Origin: Rhizobium sp. TH2
Lineage (GTDB): Bacteria; Pseudomonadota; Alphaproteobacteria; Rhizobiales; Rhizobiaceae
Length of the DNA stretch: 64,000 nucleotides
Assembly (NCBI RefSeq): GCF_024707525.1
Contig: NZ_CP062231.1
Span: 3,658,001 to 3,722,000, forward strand
Direction: 5' to 3'
Each line of letters starts with the position of its first letter. Position 1 is the stretch's first letter. Of this stretch, positions 42,324 to 50,585 are shown piece after piece. The translations under genes were made by a program, and so were the position numbers. Below the pieces are notes generated by a model. The model had not been told where the DNA came from. It saw nothing but the letters and a program-made list of their open reading frames with translations, and did no database searches.

Positions 42324-43529
42324 ATGAATAGCGCGCAGCCTTCCGCCAGCCTGCTCGTCGCCGTCATGATCGCCTGCGTCGCCACATGCTATGGTTTCGG
42401 CATCGCCCTGTTTTCCCAGATCATTCCCGATATGCGCCAGGACCTCGGCTTCGGCTATGCCTATGTCGGCGCCGTCACCGGCCTGATCCAGCTTTCCTCG
42501 GTGGCGTTTGCTTTGACGGGAACCTGGCTCGTCCACTGCATCGGCGCGGCCCGGACGGTGGTGGCGTCGGTCGCGCTATGCGGGCTTTGCCTCACGAGCG
42601 TCCCCCTCACCGGCAATCTCTATCTGGTCGCAATCCTCCTGATGATCGCCGGCGGAACGGGCGCATCGACCTTCGTGCCGATGATCGATCTTGCCGCACG
42701 CGTGGTAAGCACCGAGCAGCGCGGCTTTGCCATGAGCCTGATTTCCAGCGCCCCGGCCTATGGCGTGCTTGCCAACAGCGCGCTCGTCCCGGCCTTCGCC
42801 GCCAATGGCCACTGGCAGATGGTCTGGTACGTCACGGGTGCCGCCGCAATCGCGCTGTCCATCGCCGCCCATATTCTGTTCGGGCGGGCAGGTCTCTTCG
42901 GCAATGCGACCAGCCATGAAACGCCCACGTCCTCGGCTGGCGGCTCGGTGAGCCTGCGCTCGACCATGCCCTGGGTGGCGCTGATCTTCGCGCTCGGCTT
43001 CACCAACGGCATGATGCCTTATCCCTATCTCACCTATCTCTCGCCGTTCCTGCGCGAGGAACTCGGCTATTCCGTCGGCTTTGCCTCATGGCTCTGGGCA
43101 ATCATCGGCGCGGTGGGCATTGGTGCGGGCTTCATTGTGGGGGGCATCTCGTCGCGCCTCGGCTCCCGCTACGCGATGCTGTTCTGCTATCTGGTCTTCC
43201 TCGCCGCCGGCGTGCTGATGGTGCTCGATCCATCAAGAGAACTGTCGATCCTCGCCGGCATCCTGTTTTCGCTCGGCTTCTACCCGATCTACGGCCTGCT
43301 GCCGGCCTATGTCTCGCATCGCGCCGTCTCGAGCGTCGCCGTGACGATATTCGGCATCTGCACCGTGCTGCAGGGCATCGGCGGCACGACGGGGAATTTC
43401 CTTGGCGGCGTGATCAAGACCTCGACCGGGAGCTTCAGCGGTATCTATCTCGCCGTCGCGATCATCTCGGCCATAGCCGTCGCGATGACGATCGCGCTGC
43501 CGAAGGACCGCCGCATCCAGGACGCATAG
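42324..43529 (+). CDS. Major facilitator superfamily transporter
   Basis: 401 residues, 12 membrane segments. 'LLVAVMIACVATCYGFGIALFSQIIPDMRQDLGFGYAYVGAVTGLIQLSSVAFALTG' and the loop 'LAARVVSTEQRGFAMSLISSAPAYG' are MFS-like. The second half starts 'RSTMPWVALIFALGFTNGMMPYPYLTYLSPFLREELG'. ATG 42324 chosen; Shine-Dalgarno not obvious. Substrate unknown. Confidence 0.87.
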   Translation: MNSAQPSASLLVAVMIACVATCYGFGIALFSQIIPDMRQDLGFGYAYVGAVTGLIQLSSVAFALTGTWLVHCIGAARTVVASVALCGLCLTSVPLTGNLYLVAILLMIAGGTGASTFVPMIDLAARVVSTEQRGFAMSLISSAPAYGVLANSALVPAFAANGHWQMVWYVTGAAAIALSIAAHILFGRAGLFGNATSHETPTSSAGGSVSLRSTMPWVALIFALGFTNGMMPYPYLTYLSPFLREELGYSVGFASWLWAIIGAVGIGAGFIVGGISSRLGSRYAMLFCYLVFLAAGVLMVLDPSRELSILAGILFSLGFYPIYGLLPAYVSHRAVSSVAVTIFGICTVLQGIGGTTGNFLGGVIKTSTGSFSGIYLAVAIISAIAVAMTIALPKDRRIQDA

Positions 43530-44063
43530 CATCGCCATTTCCAAACTGGCACCCCGTCCCGGCCACGTTATGATCGCGACGAAATTCCGGGGGGATGCTG
43601 AAGTGAGCCGTAGGATCATCGCCAGACTCTTCGGCCAGTAAACGCTGCACCACACCCCCTTGACCACTCTTTGATGTTGCGCCAAACGGCAACGATCTTC
43701 GCGCGCGGCGGCTTGTCGGCCGACCGTGTGGACCGGGAATTTCGGAAAGCTCCAGCAAAAGTCATCTCGGTTCTCCCTCGTTCAGTGCCTCTTGGCTCGA
43801 TGAGAGCAATGTGGATGAACGCGGCGATTTGTGTCCCAAAACGGGGGCCAAAGGCCGAGGTCGTTGGTTCGTATCCGTTCTCCGTAAATTAAGGCCGCAA
43901 ACTCCAATCAATTAGGAGTTTGCGGCAACTTGGATGGGCTTGATCAGATCATAGCGTTTACTGTGCTGCGAGCTCCACATTTATAGACAAAGCCTGTGTT
44001 TGAAGATAGTTTGACGCGATGGCTGGGGAGTCCGTCCGGTTGAACTGTCCCACCGAGGATTTT
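43530..44063. other. 534-bp gene-poor region with one strong hairpin
   Basis: No coding region with family similarity is seen. The only clear element is a 12-bp perfect stem GCCGCAAACTCC (43894-43905) / GGAGTTTGCGGC (43915-43926) with a 9-nt loop. On the minus strand it is followed by CCTTAATTT, so it could terminate a minus-strand transcript starting around 44000; on the plus strand no T run follows. The MFS gene has no other obvious terminator. Confidence 0.55.
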
Positions 44064-44507
44064 ATGACCACTTTTCCTAAATTTGCCCTTGCATTCTTTG
44101 CTTTCTTATTCGCATCGACGTGGTCGGAGGCCGCTGAGACAAAGCTCCGTCCCAGCGGAACCGTCGATATTGTTCAGCGCCAGGCCGGTTACTATTTGAC
44201 CATTGGAACGGGAAAAGGCGTCCTGCACATTGGCGGCCATGACTATCCATTCAAAATCAATGGCCTTGGGTTCGGCGGGACGGGCTTTGCTTCGATCAAA
44301 GCCACTGGCACGGTCTACAATCTTAAATCCAGGCGCCAGTTCGCGGGTCGGTACACCGCTACGAGAACTGGTTTTGTTATTGGCAAAACCAGTCGCGGCA
44401 AGATGTGGCTGAAAAATTCCAACGGCGTCTATCTGGAGCTATCGGTCGAGCGCAACGGACTTATGCTAACGTTCGGTGTAGACGACCTCACCATCACCAT
44501 GAAATAG
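44064..44507 (+). CDS. Small exported protein of unknown function
   Basis: 147 residues from ATG 44064, preceded by GAGGATTTT. Signal peptide 'KFALAFFAFLFASTWSEA'. The mature part is a beta-rich repeat pattern: 'GTVDIVQRQAGYYLTIGTGKGVLHI', 'YPFKINGLGFGGTGFASIKATGTVYNL', 'RQFAGRYTATRTGFVIGKTS', 'MWLKNSNGVYLELSVERNGLMLTFGVDDLTITMK'. It looks like a small beta-barrel, lipocalin-like or YSC84-like fold, but I cannot name the family. No neighbour shares its orientation closely. Confidence 0.7.
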   Translation: MTTFPKFALAFFAFLFASTWSEAAETKLRPSGTVDIVQRQAGYYLTIGTGKGVLHIGGHDYPFKINGLGFGGTGFASIKATGTVYNLKSRRQFAGRYTATRTGFVIGKTSRGKMWLKNSNGVYLELSVERNGLMLTFGVDDLTITMK

Positions 44508-44534
44508 CCTTTGTCAGCCAACGGGAAGCGATCC

Positions 44535-44840
44535 CTACCAGGAAACGCTCCGCCTCGAGACGACGACAATTCCATCGGACAAGCGGCCGGTCAGATCGCT
44601 ACGTGGCGCGCCTATGCCACCAAGTCGTGGACTAGCCTGCCGCGTCGCTTTCTGCAGGGCGTCGCGCAATACCTGCTCTTTCGTTTCATCGAGCGAGGTC
44701 TTCAACACGACGCCGCCATGGGGCGACAACGCCTTGAGCGCCCTGTCTGGCGTCATCTCCAGTATCTGCACAAACAATGCGCCCTTGCCCGGATCAAGAT
44801 TGGCGGCAATATCCTTCAAGAAAGCGTCGTTGGATGTTCG
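44535..44840 (-). pseudogene. C-terminal remnant of a DUF1269 membrane protein gene
   Basis: The minus-strand frame from 44840 to 44535 reads SNDAFLKDIAANLDPGKGAL, 'FVQILEMTPDRALKALSPHGGVVLKTSLDETKEQVLRDAL', which is the conserved end of DUF1269 proteins. An in-frame TAA lies at 44843-44841 and the N-terminal half with its membrane segment is missing. A further 30 unrelated residues follow at the C-terminal side. It is a truncated gene, cut just where the promoter of the ZntB/CorA leader begins. Confidence 0.75.
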
Positions 44841-44882
44841 TTACGACGAATCTGGCACACCCACGACATAGGAATATAATCC

Positions 44883-44910
44883 TTGATATTCTCCACAACT
44901 ATGCCATAAT
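44883..44910 (+). promoter_or_regulatory. Promoter of the structured leader
   Basis: TTGATA (44883-44888), 16-nt spacer, CATAAT (44905-44910): one of the best sigma-70-like matches in the window. Predicted transcript start at about 44917, some 555 nt before the ZntB/CorA start codon. Confidence 0.6.
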
Positions 44911-44914
44911 ACCT

Positions 44915-45330
44915 CCCGTCCTGCCCTCGGCTACACCGTAGGGCGCTATGGCGAGGCGGGACCGGTGCCTGTTGCGGGGAAACGACGTAAAGCCCCACAT
45001 CAGGCGTCCGCGAGAAGGGGCCTCCCCCGGGTGACGCCGAAAGGCAAAGTACCCGTGGCGTGCGTTGTACCGCACACAGGCCTGTCCCCCCCGGATCTGA
45101 CACATCCGGGATCGGGGGTCGGGCGCAGACGGCCGAGTTCGCGGATGAAAATACACCGAACGGGGCGCATGCGTGTGTCTCCCGGCTGCTGTGAGGCAGC
45201 CTACTTACCTCGGCACGCGAATGTGCCCCGGCCGATCCTTCATGCCCAGGTGACAAGGATCGGGAGTGAGAATGCTTCATCCCACGGGGCGAACCGCCCG
45301 CGTGAACGCTCTCCCATGTCCAAAGAGGTC
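44915..45330 (+). ncRNA. Long structured 5' leader, candidate metal-sensing riboswitch
   Basis: No convincing gene lies in this 400-nt stretch, but it folds well by eye. (i) A three-way junction: CCCG.CCT (44915-44922) with AGGCGGG (44954-44960), an inner GCCCT/AGGGC (44923-44927, 44940-44944) and a small CGC-TATG-GCG hairpin (44944-44953). (ii) CGGGT/ACCCG (45028-45032, 45051-45055) capped by GCC-GAAA-GGC. (iii) CCCCC-CCGGAT / ATCCGG..GGGGG (45086-45118). (iv) CGATCCTT/AAGGATCG (45233-45240, 45255-45262). The piece GGCGAGGC followed by GGGG AAACGACGTAAAG CCCC recalls parts of the M-box (ykoK) magnesium riboswitch, but the match is not good enough to assign. It ends beside a translated upstream ORF. 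Confidence 0.55.
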
Positions 45331-45333
45331 CCA

Positions 45334-45453
45334 ATGAACGCCAAGATCAGCCTGACACCGCCGGTCATGTCGCCGGACCTCCGCCCGCATGGCACCATCC
45401 CATATCGCCCCTTCACCTTCTTCCATATCGGGCCTATCATCGGCGCTGGCTGA
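45334..45453 (+). CDS. Upstream ORF / leader peptide of the ZntB/CorA gene
   Basis: 39 residues, MNAKISLTPPVMSPDLRPHG then TIPYRPFTFFHIGPIIGAG. It has its own ribosome site (AAAGAGG, 45322-45328) and ends 19 nt before the transporter's ATG. It is Pro-rich (PP, SP, RP, IP, RP, GP) with an aromatic stretch before the end. Proline-rich leader peptides upstream of mgtA/mgtC in enterobacteria link Mg2+ and proline status to transporter expression, so a sensing role is a reasonable inference. No homologue is known to me. Confidence 0.6.
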   Translation: MNAKISLTPPVMSPDLRPHGTIPYRPFTFFHIGPIIGAG

Positions 45454-45472
45454 ATTGGGAGAAAGAATAGGA

Positions 45473-46501
45473 ATGCTGGAACAGGTCAAACCCATCGTGA
45501 GCTATGGTGCCGAGCCGGGACTGCGTTTTGCCCTGCTGCTCGATGGCCATGGTGGCTGCACGACGCTGACGATGGAAGGTGTTTGCACCTGGAAGCCCGG
45601 GGATGGCGTGGTCTGGCTGCATTTCGAACGCGACCATGAGGCCGCCGCCGATTGGATCACCAACAAGGGCGGTTTTGATCCGCTGGTGGCCGAAGCCCTG
45701 CTGGCCGAGGATTCCCGTCCGCGCGTCGAGCCGATCGACGATGGCCTGCTCATCATCCTGAGAGGCCTTTGCGCCACCCCACCCGAGGAAGTGCAGGTCA
45801 CGCTTCCCGATATCGACCTGGTACCCGTGCATATCTGGGTCGAGGAACACCGGCTGGTCAGTCTGCGCGACAGCGGCCATTACATCACGGCGCTGCGCGA
45901 CATTCGCCTCGCGCTCGAAACCGGCAAGGGGCCGAAGCAGACCGGCGAATTGCTGGCGCTGGTCAGCGACAAGCTGGTCCGCGACCTCGAACCGGTGCTC
46001 GATGGCATGGACGAGGAGGTCGATGATCTCGACGATCTGATGTTCCAGGGCGAGGAAGGCGAGGTGCGCGGCCGCCTCAAGCAGCTTCGCCGCCGATCGG
46101 TCCAGCTCCGCCGCTATCTAGCACCGCAGCGCGATGCGCTCAACCGCATCGAACATGATGATGCACCTTGGCTGAAGGAACGCGACAAGCTGCGCTTCCG
46201 CGAGGTGATCGACAAGCTGATGCGCTTCATCGAATATCTCGACGCCATCCGCGACCGCACCGGCATCCTGCACGACGACCTCTCGACCATGATCAGCGAG
46301 CGGATCGCCCGCAATTCCAACCGCTTTGCGGCGCTGGCGGCCCTGCTGCTGCCGCCGAGTCTCGTCGCCGGCCTGTTCGGCATGAATGTCGGCGGCATAC
46401 CCGGCGTGCACGAGGGCTGGGCCTTCCTGGCGATCGTTGGAGCGGTGGCGTTCACCTCGATCGCCACGCTGATGGTCCTGAAACGGATCAACTGGCTTTA
46501 G
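45473..46501 (+). CDS. zntB: CorA-family divalent metal transporter, ZntB type
   Basis: 342 residues from ATG 45473, preceded by TTGGGAGAAAG. Large cytoplasmic N-terminal domain, a long helix ('DKLVRDLEPVLDGMDEEVDDLDD' to 'IEYLDAIRDRTGILHDDL'), then two C-terminal membrane segments with the family motif 'AGLFGMNVGGIPGVHEG' (GMN, with the GGIPG that marks ZntB) and the last segment 'AFLAIVGAVAFTSIATLMVL' plus the basic KRINWL end. CorA/ZntB pentamers carry Mg2+ or Zn2+ across the membrane; direction differs between members. The long structured leader suggests metal-dependent control. Confidence 0.9.
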   Translation: MLEQVKPIVSYGAEPGLRFALLLDGHGGCTTLTMEGVCTWKPGDGVVWLHFERDHEAAADWITNKGGFDPLVAEALLAEDSRPRVEPIDDGLLIILRGLCATPPEEVQVTLPDIDLVPVHIWVEEHRLVSLRDSGHYITALRDIRLALETGKGPKQTGELLALVSDKLVRDLEPVLDGMDEEVDDLDDLMFQGEEGEVRGRLKQLRRRSVQLRRYLAPQRDALNRIEHDDAPWLKERDKLRFREVIDKLMRFIEYLDAIRDRTGILHDDLSTMISERIARNSNRFAALAALLLPPSLVAGLFGMNVGGIPGVHEGWAFLAIVGAVAFTSIATLMVLKRINWL

Positions 46502-46570
46502 CCGCTGTTTTCGTTTTGCTTCCCGTCCCCTCGCCGCTACATTGAATTGCATCGTGAATCGGAGCCGCGC

Positions 46571-48268
46571 ATGCACAATCTCGAACGGATGATCGACCAG
46601 GGCACGGGCCGCGAGCCGGCCGATATCGTGCTGAAAGGCGGCCGCTTCTTCGACCTCGTCACCGGCGAACTTGTGGAATCCGACATCGCGATCACAAGTG
46701 ACCGCATCGTCGGCACCTGCGGCGACTACACCGGCAAGACGGAAATCGACGTCTCGGGCAAGATCGTCGTCCCCGGCTTCATCGACACCCATCTGCATAT
46801 CGAATCCTCGCTGGTCACGCCGCTGGAATTCGACCGCTGCGTCCTGCCATACGGCGTCACCACCGTGATCTGCGATCCGCACGAGATCGCCAATGTGCTG
46901 GGCACCGAAGGCCTGCAATTCTTCCTCGATTCGGCCCTCGAAACGATCATGGATGTCCGCGTGCAGCTCTCGAGCTGCGTACCGGCCACCCATCTCGAAA
47001 CCTCCGGCGCCGACCTGCCCATCGAGCGCCTGCTGCCGTTCCGCAAGCATCCGAAAGTCATCGGCCTCGCCGAGATGATGAATTTCCCCGGCGTCATCCA
47101 CAAGGATCCGATACCGCTCGCCAAGCTCGCCGCCTTCCAGGACGGCCATATCGACGGCCACGCACCGCTCCTCTCGGGCTATGATCTCAATGGCTATCTC
47201 GCCACCGGCATCCGCACCGATCACGAATGCACCAGTGCCACGGAGGCGATGGAGAAGATCCGCAAGGGCGTGCATATTCTGATCCGCGAAGGCTCCGTCT
47301 CCAAGGACCTGCATGCCCTCATGCCCATCATCACCGAGCGGCTGTCGCCCTATATCGCGCTCTGCACCGACGACCGCAATCCGCTCGATATCGCCGAGCA
47401 GGGCCATCTCGACTACATGATCCGCATGGCGATCGCCAATGGCGCGGAGCCCCTCGCTGTCTATCGCGCCGCCTCGATTTCCGCCGCCCGCGCCTTCGGG
47501 CTCCGTGACCGCGGGTTGGTGGCGCCGGGCTGGCGCGCCGACCTCGTGGTGATCGACAGTCTCGAAAGCTGCAAGGCCGAAATGGTCTTCTCCGCCGGCA
47601 GGCGGGTGACATCCAAGCTTTTCGAAACCCGCGATTTCGTCGAGCCGGTCGGGCTCGACAGCGTCAGGGCGCGGCAAGTCTCGGCGGCGGATTTCGCGGT
47701 CCCGGCGCGTGACAGTGAGACCTCCGTTCTCGGCGTCATCCCCGGCAAGATCATCACCGAGCACCGCCGCTACCAGCTGCCGAATTCAGGCAACCAGGCG
47801 ACCATCGACCTCACCAACGACATCCTGAAAATCACCGTCATCGAACGCCACGGCAAGAACGGCAATATCGCCACCGGCTTCGTCCAGGGCTTTGGCCTGA
47901 AAAAGGGTGCCATCGCCTCGACCGTCGGCCACGACAGCCACAATATCTGCGTCGTCGGCGCCAGCGACGAGGACATGGCGCTCGCCGCCAACCGGCTCTC
48001 GGTGATCAAGGGCGGCTTCGTCGTCGTCGAGAACGGCAAGGTAACCGGCGAGATCGCGCTCCCGGTCGCCGGCCTGATGAGCCTGGAGCCCTACGAAAGC
48101 GTGCGCGACACCCTGCATCACCTGCGCCAGGCCGCCTTCGCGCTGGGCTCGACACTGCAGGAGCCCTTCCTGCAACTGGCCTTCCTCCCGCTGCCTGTGA
48201 TCCCGCATCTCAAGATCACGGACAAGGGCCTGGTCGATGTCGACAGGTTCGAGCTGATCGGGTGGTAG
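46571..48268 (+). CDS. ade: Adenine deaminase
   Basis: 565 residues from ATG 46571 (GGAG upstream). Converts adenine to hypoxanthine. Amidohydrolase motifs: '[21 protein letters not shown]' (metal HxH), '[16 protein letters not shown]', '[12 protein letters not shown]', '[21 protein letters not shown]', 'TDHECTSA', '[21 protein letters not shown]', then the small C-terminal domain with 'GIEVVI..' replaced here by 'LPVAGLMS'. Standard length for the bacterial AdeC type. It feeds hypoxanthine into the Xdh/PuuD route encoded 3-8 kb away. Confidence 0.95.
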   Translation: MHNLERMIDQGTGREPADIVLKGGRFFDLVTGELVESDIAITSDRIVGTCGDYTGKTEIDVSGKIVVPGFIDTHLHIESSLVTPLEFDRCVLPYGVTTVICDPHEIANVLGTEGLQFFLDSALETIMDVRVQLSSCVPATHLETSGADLPIERLLPFRKHPKVIGLAEMMNFPGVIHKDPIPLAKLAAFQDGHIDGHAPLLSGYDLNGYLATGIRTDHECTSATEAMEKIRKGVHILIREGSVSKDLHALMPIITERLSPYIALCTDDRNPLDIAEQGHLDYMIRMAIANGAEPLAVYRAASISAARAFGLRDRGLVAPGWRADLVVIDSLESCKAEMVFSAGRRVTSKLFETRDFVEPVGLDSVRARQVSAADFAVPARDSETSVLGVIPGKIITEHRRYQLPNSGNQATIDLTNDILKITVIERHGKNGNIATGFVQGFGLKKGAIASTVGHDSHNICVVGASDEDMALAANRLSVIKGGFVVVENGKVTGEIALPVAGLMSLEPYESVRDTLHHLRQAAFALGSTLQEPFLQLAFLPLPVIPHLKITDKGLVDVDRFELIGW

Positions 48269-48283
48269 CGGATACAAACCAAA

Positions 48284-48310
48284 AACGGCGACCGGATGCC
48301 GGCCGCCGTT
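48284..48310. terminator. Bidirectional terminator between ade and the Atu4866-type gene
   Basis: AACGGCG-A-CCGG-ATG-CCGG-C-CGCCGTT: 11 base pairs with one mismatch. On the minus strand followed by TTTTTGG, on the plus strand by CAAAATC. It serves at least the minus-strand gene. Confidence 0.75.
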
Positions 48311-48334
48311 CAAAATCAAATCTTCAGCACTATC

Positions 48335-48703
48335 TTAGCTATCGCGGCGATAGAGGACCATTCCGGCATGGTAGAGAATGCCATCCCGGAAATCCCCGTC
48401 GGCGATGAAGCCGGTGTCGTCCTGGTATTCGATATGATCGCCGACGAGGCGGTACTGGCCCTCATAGGCCTGCTCGCGGTCGCCGCGGCCTTCGACATAA
48501 CGGCCGCCGGGCAGCAGCCGGTGCTGGATATAACCGTCTGCGGTCACCCAGAGCCCGGTATAGGATTGTGTCGTCATCCCGACCTCCTGTTCATCATTCT
48601 TCTTGCGGGCCGCTTCGCCCGGCGTGAAGCCGAACGTGGCAAGTGCCGCGACGAGCGAGAGCGAAAACGTCAGCGCGCTGAGCAAAATTCCGTTTCTAGC
48701 CAT
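48335..48703 (-). CDS. Atu4866-family exported small protein
   Basis: 122 residues from ATG 48703 (GAGGTGGCTCA upstream). Signal peptide 'NGILLSALTFSLSLVAALAT'. The mature part 'GMTTQSYTGLWVTADGYIQH', 'RLLPGGRYVEGRGDREQAYEGQYRLVGDHIEYQDDTGFIADGDFRDGILYHAGMVLYR' is the beta-barrel-like family first described as Atu4866 in Agrobacterium. Function unknown. Its start codon lies inside the last codons of the 42-residue ORF upstream (overlap 8 nt), so the two are coupled. Confidence 0.87.
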   Translation of the reverse strand: MARNGILLSALTFSLSLVAALATFGFTPGEAARKKNDEQEVGMTTQSYTGLWVTADGYIQHRLLPGGRYVEGRGDREQAYEGQYRLVGDHIEYQDDTGFIADGDFRDGILYHAGMVLYRRDS

Positions 48704-48824
48704 TGAGCCACCTCGCATCCTCGTCGTTGCGATCCGCGACAAATTTCGCGATTTTTTCGCGGACGATATTGAAAAGCATCACAGGGAAATCCCACATGGT
48801 TTGGAACAGCGAATTTACGGTCAT
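48696..48824 (-). CDS. Small protein (42 residues) coupled to the Atu4866-type gene
   Basis: Starts ATG 48824, preceded by GAAAGGAAAGACC, and ends TAG 48698-48696. Sequence MTVNSLFQTMWDFPVMLFNI then VREKIAKFVADRNDEDARWLNG. It has an amphipathic/hydrophobic first half and a charged second half, similar in layout to small DUF1127-like proteins but without their diagnostic motif. Good ribosome site and overlap with the next gene support translation. It is the first gene of an operon that is divergent from an AraC-family regulator. Confidence 0.6.
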   Translation of the reverse strand: MTVNSLFQTMWDFPVMLFNIVREKIAKFVADRNDEDARWLNG

Positions 48825-48902
48825 GGTCTTTCCTTTCTTCATCGGTCTTCGTTTCATCTGACGAATACCGGTATAGGCGATGGAACGGAAAATGCGGTAG
48901 AC

Positions 48903-48932
48903 CATTTCTCCGCAAAGATTGCACATTTCTCC
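48903..48932. promoter_or_regulatory. Direct repeats, likely AraC-family operator
   Basis: CATTTCTCC at 48903-48911 and again at 48924-48932: identical 9-mers with a 21-bp period, i.e. two helical turns, the spacing expected for an AraC-type dimer. They lie between the divergent small-protein operon (start 48824) and the AraC gene (start 49025). Confidence 0.6.
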
Positions 48933-49024
48933 AAACATAGAATTTTTGCCTTTGCCAGTTTGGAGTTTTGGGCTATTGATACTTCCATAAAATCCGCCAA
49001 AGCGCCGTAAATAGAGACATACAG

Positions 49025-49918
49025 ATGGAACGATTAGAGGAACTATCAAGCATCATTGCACGATACGCCAAGACGGACGGTATCCATGAGACCGCGGTTC
49101 CGCGCCTGACCATGGTTCGCAAGTCCGCGCCCAGCGAACCCATGCATGGCGTGCACAAGGCCGCGATCTGCATCATCGCGCAGGGCAGGAAACAGGTGAT
49201 CGTCGGCGACGAGGTCTTGCAGTACGGCCCGTCGCAGCATCTTCTCGTCTCGGTCGACCTTCCGGTGATCGGCCAGGTGATCGAGGCGAGTGAAGCCGAA
49301 CCCTATCTCTGTGTCCGCCTCGAACTCGATCTCGACCTCTGCGCCGAGATGCTGCTCAAGTCTCCGCCGACGCAGGCCGAAACCTGCCTCGGCATGGCAA
49401 TCAGCCAGACCTCGCCCGAACTGCTCGACGCGGCAATCCGGTTGTTGAAGCTGCACGAAACGCCGGAGGATGCCGCCGAGCTTGCGCCGCTGATCGAGCG
49501 CGAAATCCTCTACCGCCTGCTGAAGGGCAACCAGGCCGCCTTCATCCGCCGCATGCTGGAGCCGCAGAACCGCAACCGGCATGTCGGCCGCGCCATCACC
49601 TGGATCAAGGAGAATTACACGCGGTCGTTCACGATCGAGGAGGTCGCCTCGCTCTCCGGCATGAGCACCTCGTCGCTGCACCAGCATTTTCGCGACGCGA
49701 CCGCGATGAGCCCGCTGCAATATCAGAAGCAGCTTCGGCTGCAGGAAGCGCGGCGGCTGATCCTGACGCGGGCGCTCGATGCCGCCAGCGCCGGCCACAC
49801 GGTGGGCTATGATAGTCCATCGCAGTTCAGCCGCGAATATAAACGCCTGTTCGGCGCGCCGCCACAACGTGACATCGAACGGCTGCGGACTGAGCCACAG
49901 AGATATGCGGATGCGTGA
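49025..49918 (+). CDS. AraC-family transcriptional regulator
   Basis: 297 residues. N-terminal AraC_N-type (CmrA-like) cupin region: 'AICIIAQGRKQVIVGDEVLQYGPSQHLLVSVDLPVIGQV'. C-terminal tandem helix-turn-helix: 'IKENYTRSFTIEEVASLSGMSTSSLHQHFRDATAMSPLQYQKQLRLQEARRLI' and 'DAASAGHTVGYDSPSQFSREYKRLFGAPP'. Effector unknown. It probably controls the divergent 42-residue ORF/Atu4866 operon through the repeats at 48903. Confidence 0.92.
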   Translation: MERLEELSSIIARYAKTDGIHETAVPRLTMVRKSAPSEPMHGVHKAAICIIAQGRKQVIVGDEVLQYGPSQHLLVSVDLPVIGQVIEASEAEPYLCVRLELDLDLCAEMLLKSPPTQAETCLGMAISQTSPELLDAAIRLLKLHETPEDAAELAPLIEREILYRLLKGNQAAFIRRMLEPQNRNRHVGRAITWIKENYTRSFTIEEVASLSGMSTSSLHQHFRDATAMSPLQYQKQLRLQEARRLILTRALDAASAGHTVGYDSPSQFSREYKRLFGAPPQRDIERLRTEPQRYADA

Positions 49919-49921
49919 GGG

Positions 49922-50311
49922 CTAATAATCCTCGAGATCGAGATGCTGCACCATTGGCAGGAAGTCCCTGTCCTTGTGCATGAGTATGTGTCCGTTCTCG
50001 ATGCAGAATGTACCGATGAGGATATCTGAATCTTTGCGGATGGTGATGCCGAGCGACCTGAGCTTGCGGTAATTTTCTGCTGCTTTTTGAGCAATAGCCG
50101 GGCTCAGAATCGGCTCGATGCGAAAACATCGAAGATCTTTTTCAAGGCGCCGTGCGTGAAGATCGTCGCGGGCGCCTCTCAGCACTTCATACATCACAAG
50201 ATCGCCGACGAGGATATCCAGCGTCGATGTAATTTTGAGGAGTTTTTGGGCTTCCAGGCTCTTGACCTTGTTGAACACATCGATCCAAACCGAGGAATCA
50301 ACAAAGATCAT
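49922..50311 (-). CDS. vapC: VapC-type PIN-domain toxin
   Basis: 129 residues. PIN ribonuclease with the acidic triad visible: 'MIFVDSSVWIDVF' (Asp5), 'LVMYEVLRGA' (Glu near 42), 'TIRKDSDILIGTFCIENGHILMHKDRDF' (Asp near 95 and 113). It cleaves RNA, often tRNA. The start overlaps the vapB stop by 4 nt (ATGA). Confidence 0.92.
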   Translation of the reverse strand: MIFVDSSVWIDVFNKVKSLEAQKLLKITSTLDILVGDLVMYEVLRGARDDLHARRLEKDLRCFRIEPILSPAIAQKAAENYRKLRSLGITIRKDSDILIGTFCIENGHILMHKDRDFLPMVQHLDLEDY

Positions 50312-50520
50312 TTTTCGTCAACCGGCATAAAATCCGTTCTCATTTCATCAAGATTGCCTTCCCAGCCAATGCCCCAGAGCCGATTCAGCGCCTCGCGCCC
50401 TTTTCGCTCCCTGACCAATTCCTCAAGCGCTTCTTCGACGACGGCCTTTTTCGTCTTAAGGCCAGTGACTTTCATCGCTCTCTTCAAGAGCTTATCGTCG
50501 ATCTCGATATTGGTTCGCAT
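50308..50520 (-). CDS. vapB: VapB-type antitoxin
   Basis: 70 residues from ATG 50520, preceded by GGGAGGTTCCG. 'MRTNIEIDDKLLKRAMKVTGLKTKKAVVEEALEELVRERKGREALNRLWGIGWEGNLDEMR' is the VapB pattern of type II antitoxin (ribbon-helix-helix followed by the toxin-binding tail). Regulates its own operon through the palindrome at 50532. Confidence 0.92.
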   Translation of the reverse strand: MRTNIEIDDKLLKRAMKVTGLKTKKAVVEEALEELVRERKGREALNRLWGIGWEGNLDEMRTDFMPVDEK

Positions 50521-50531
50521 CGGAACCTCCC

Positions 50532-50560
50532 ATGTGTATAGATTTCGCATTTATACACAT
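50532..50560. promoter_or_regulatory. vapBC operator
   Basis: ATGTGTATA (50532-50540) and TATACACAT (50552-50560): perfect 9-bp arms with an 11-bp spacer, 12 nt upstream of the vapB start codon. Fits autoregulation by the VapBC complex. Confidence 0.75.
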
Positions 50561-50585
50561 CATTCCAGCGCTTTTCAATCGCCGC

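Noticed and set aside
43671..43892. 73-codon ORF in the gene-poor region
   Set aside because: No ribosome site, no family pattern, and codon use unlike neighbouring genes.
43868..43893. Sequence resembling a tRNA T-loop (GGTTCGTATCC)
   Set aside because: Flanking stems do not pair and no anticodon or D arm is found upstream; chance resemblance.
44915..45060. Assignment as an M-box (ykoK) riboswitch
   Set aside because: Short similarities exist, but the 5' part folds better as a compact three-way junction than as the M-box, so the class is left open.
44965..45453. 162-codon frame through the structured leader
   Set aside because: Upstream part has no ribosome site and low-complexity Arg/Pro content; only the last 39 codons, with a Shine-Dalgarno site, are accepted as a leader peptide.
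46118..47764. 548-codon minus-strand frame across zntB and ade
   Set aside because: It spans two genes on the other strand and has no family similarity.
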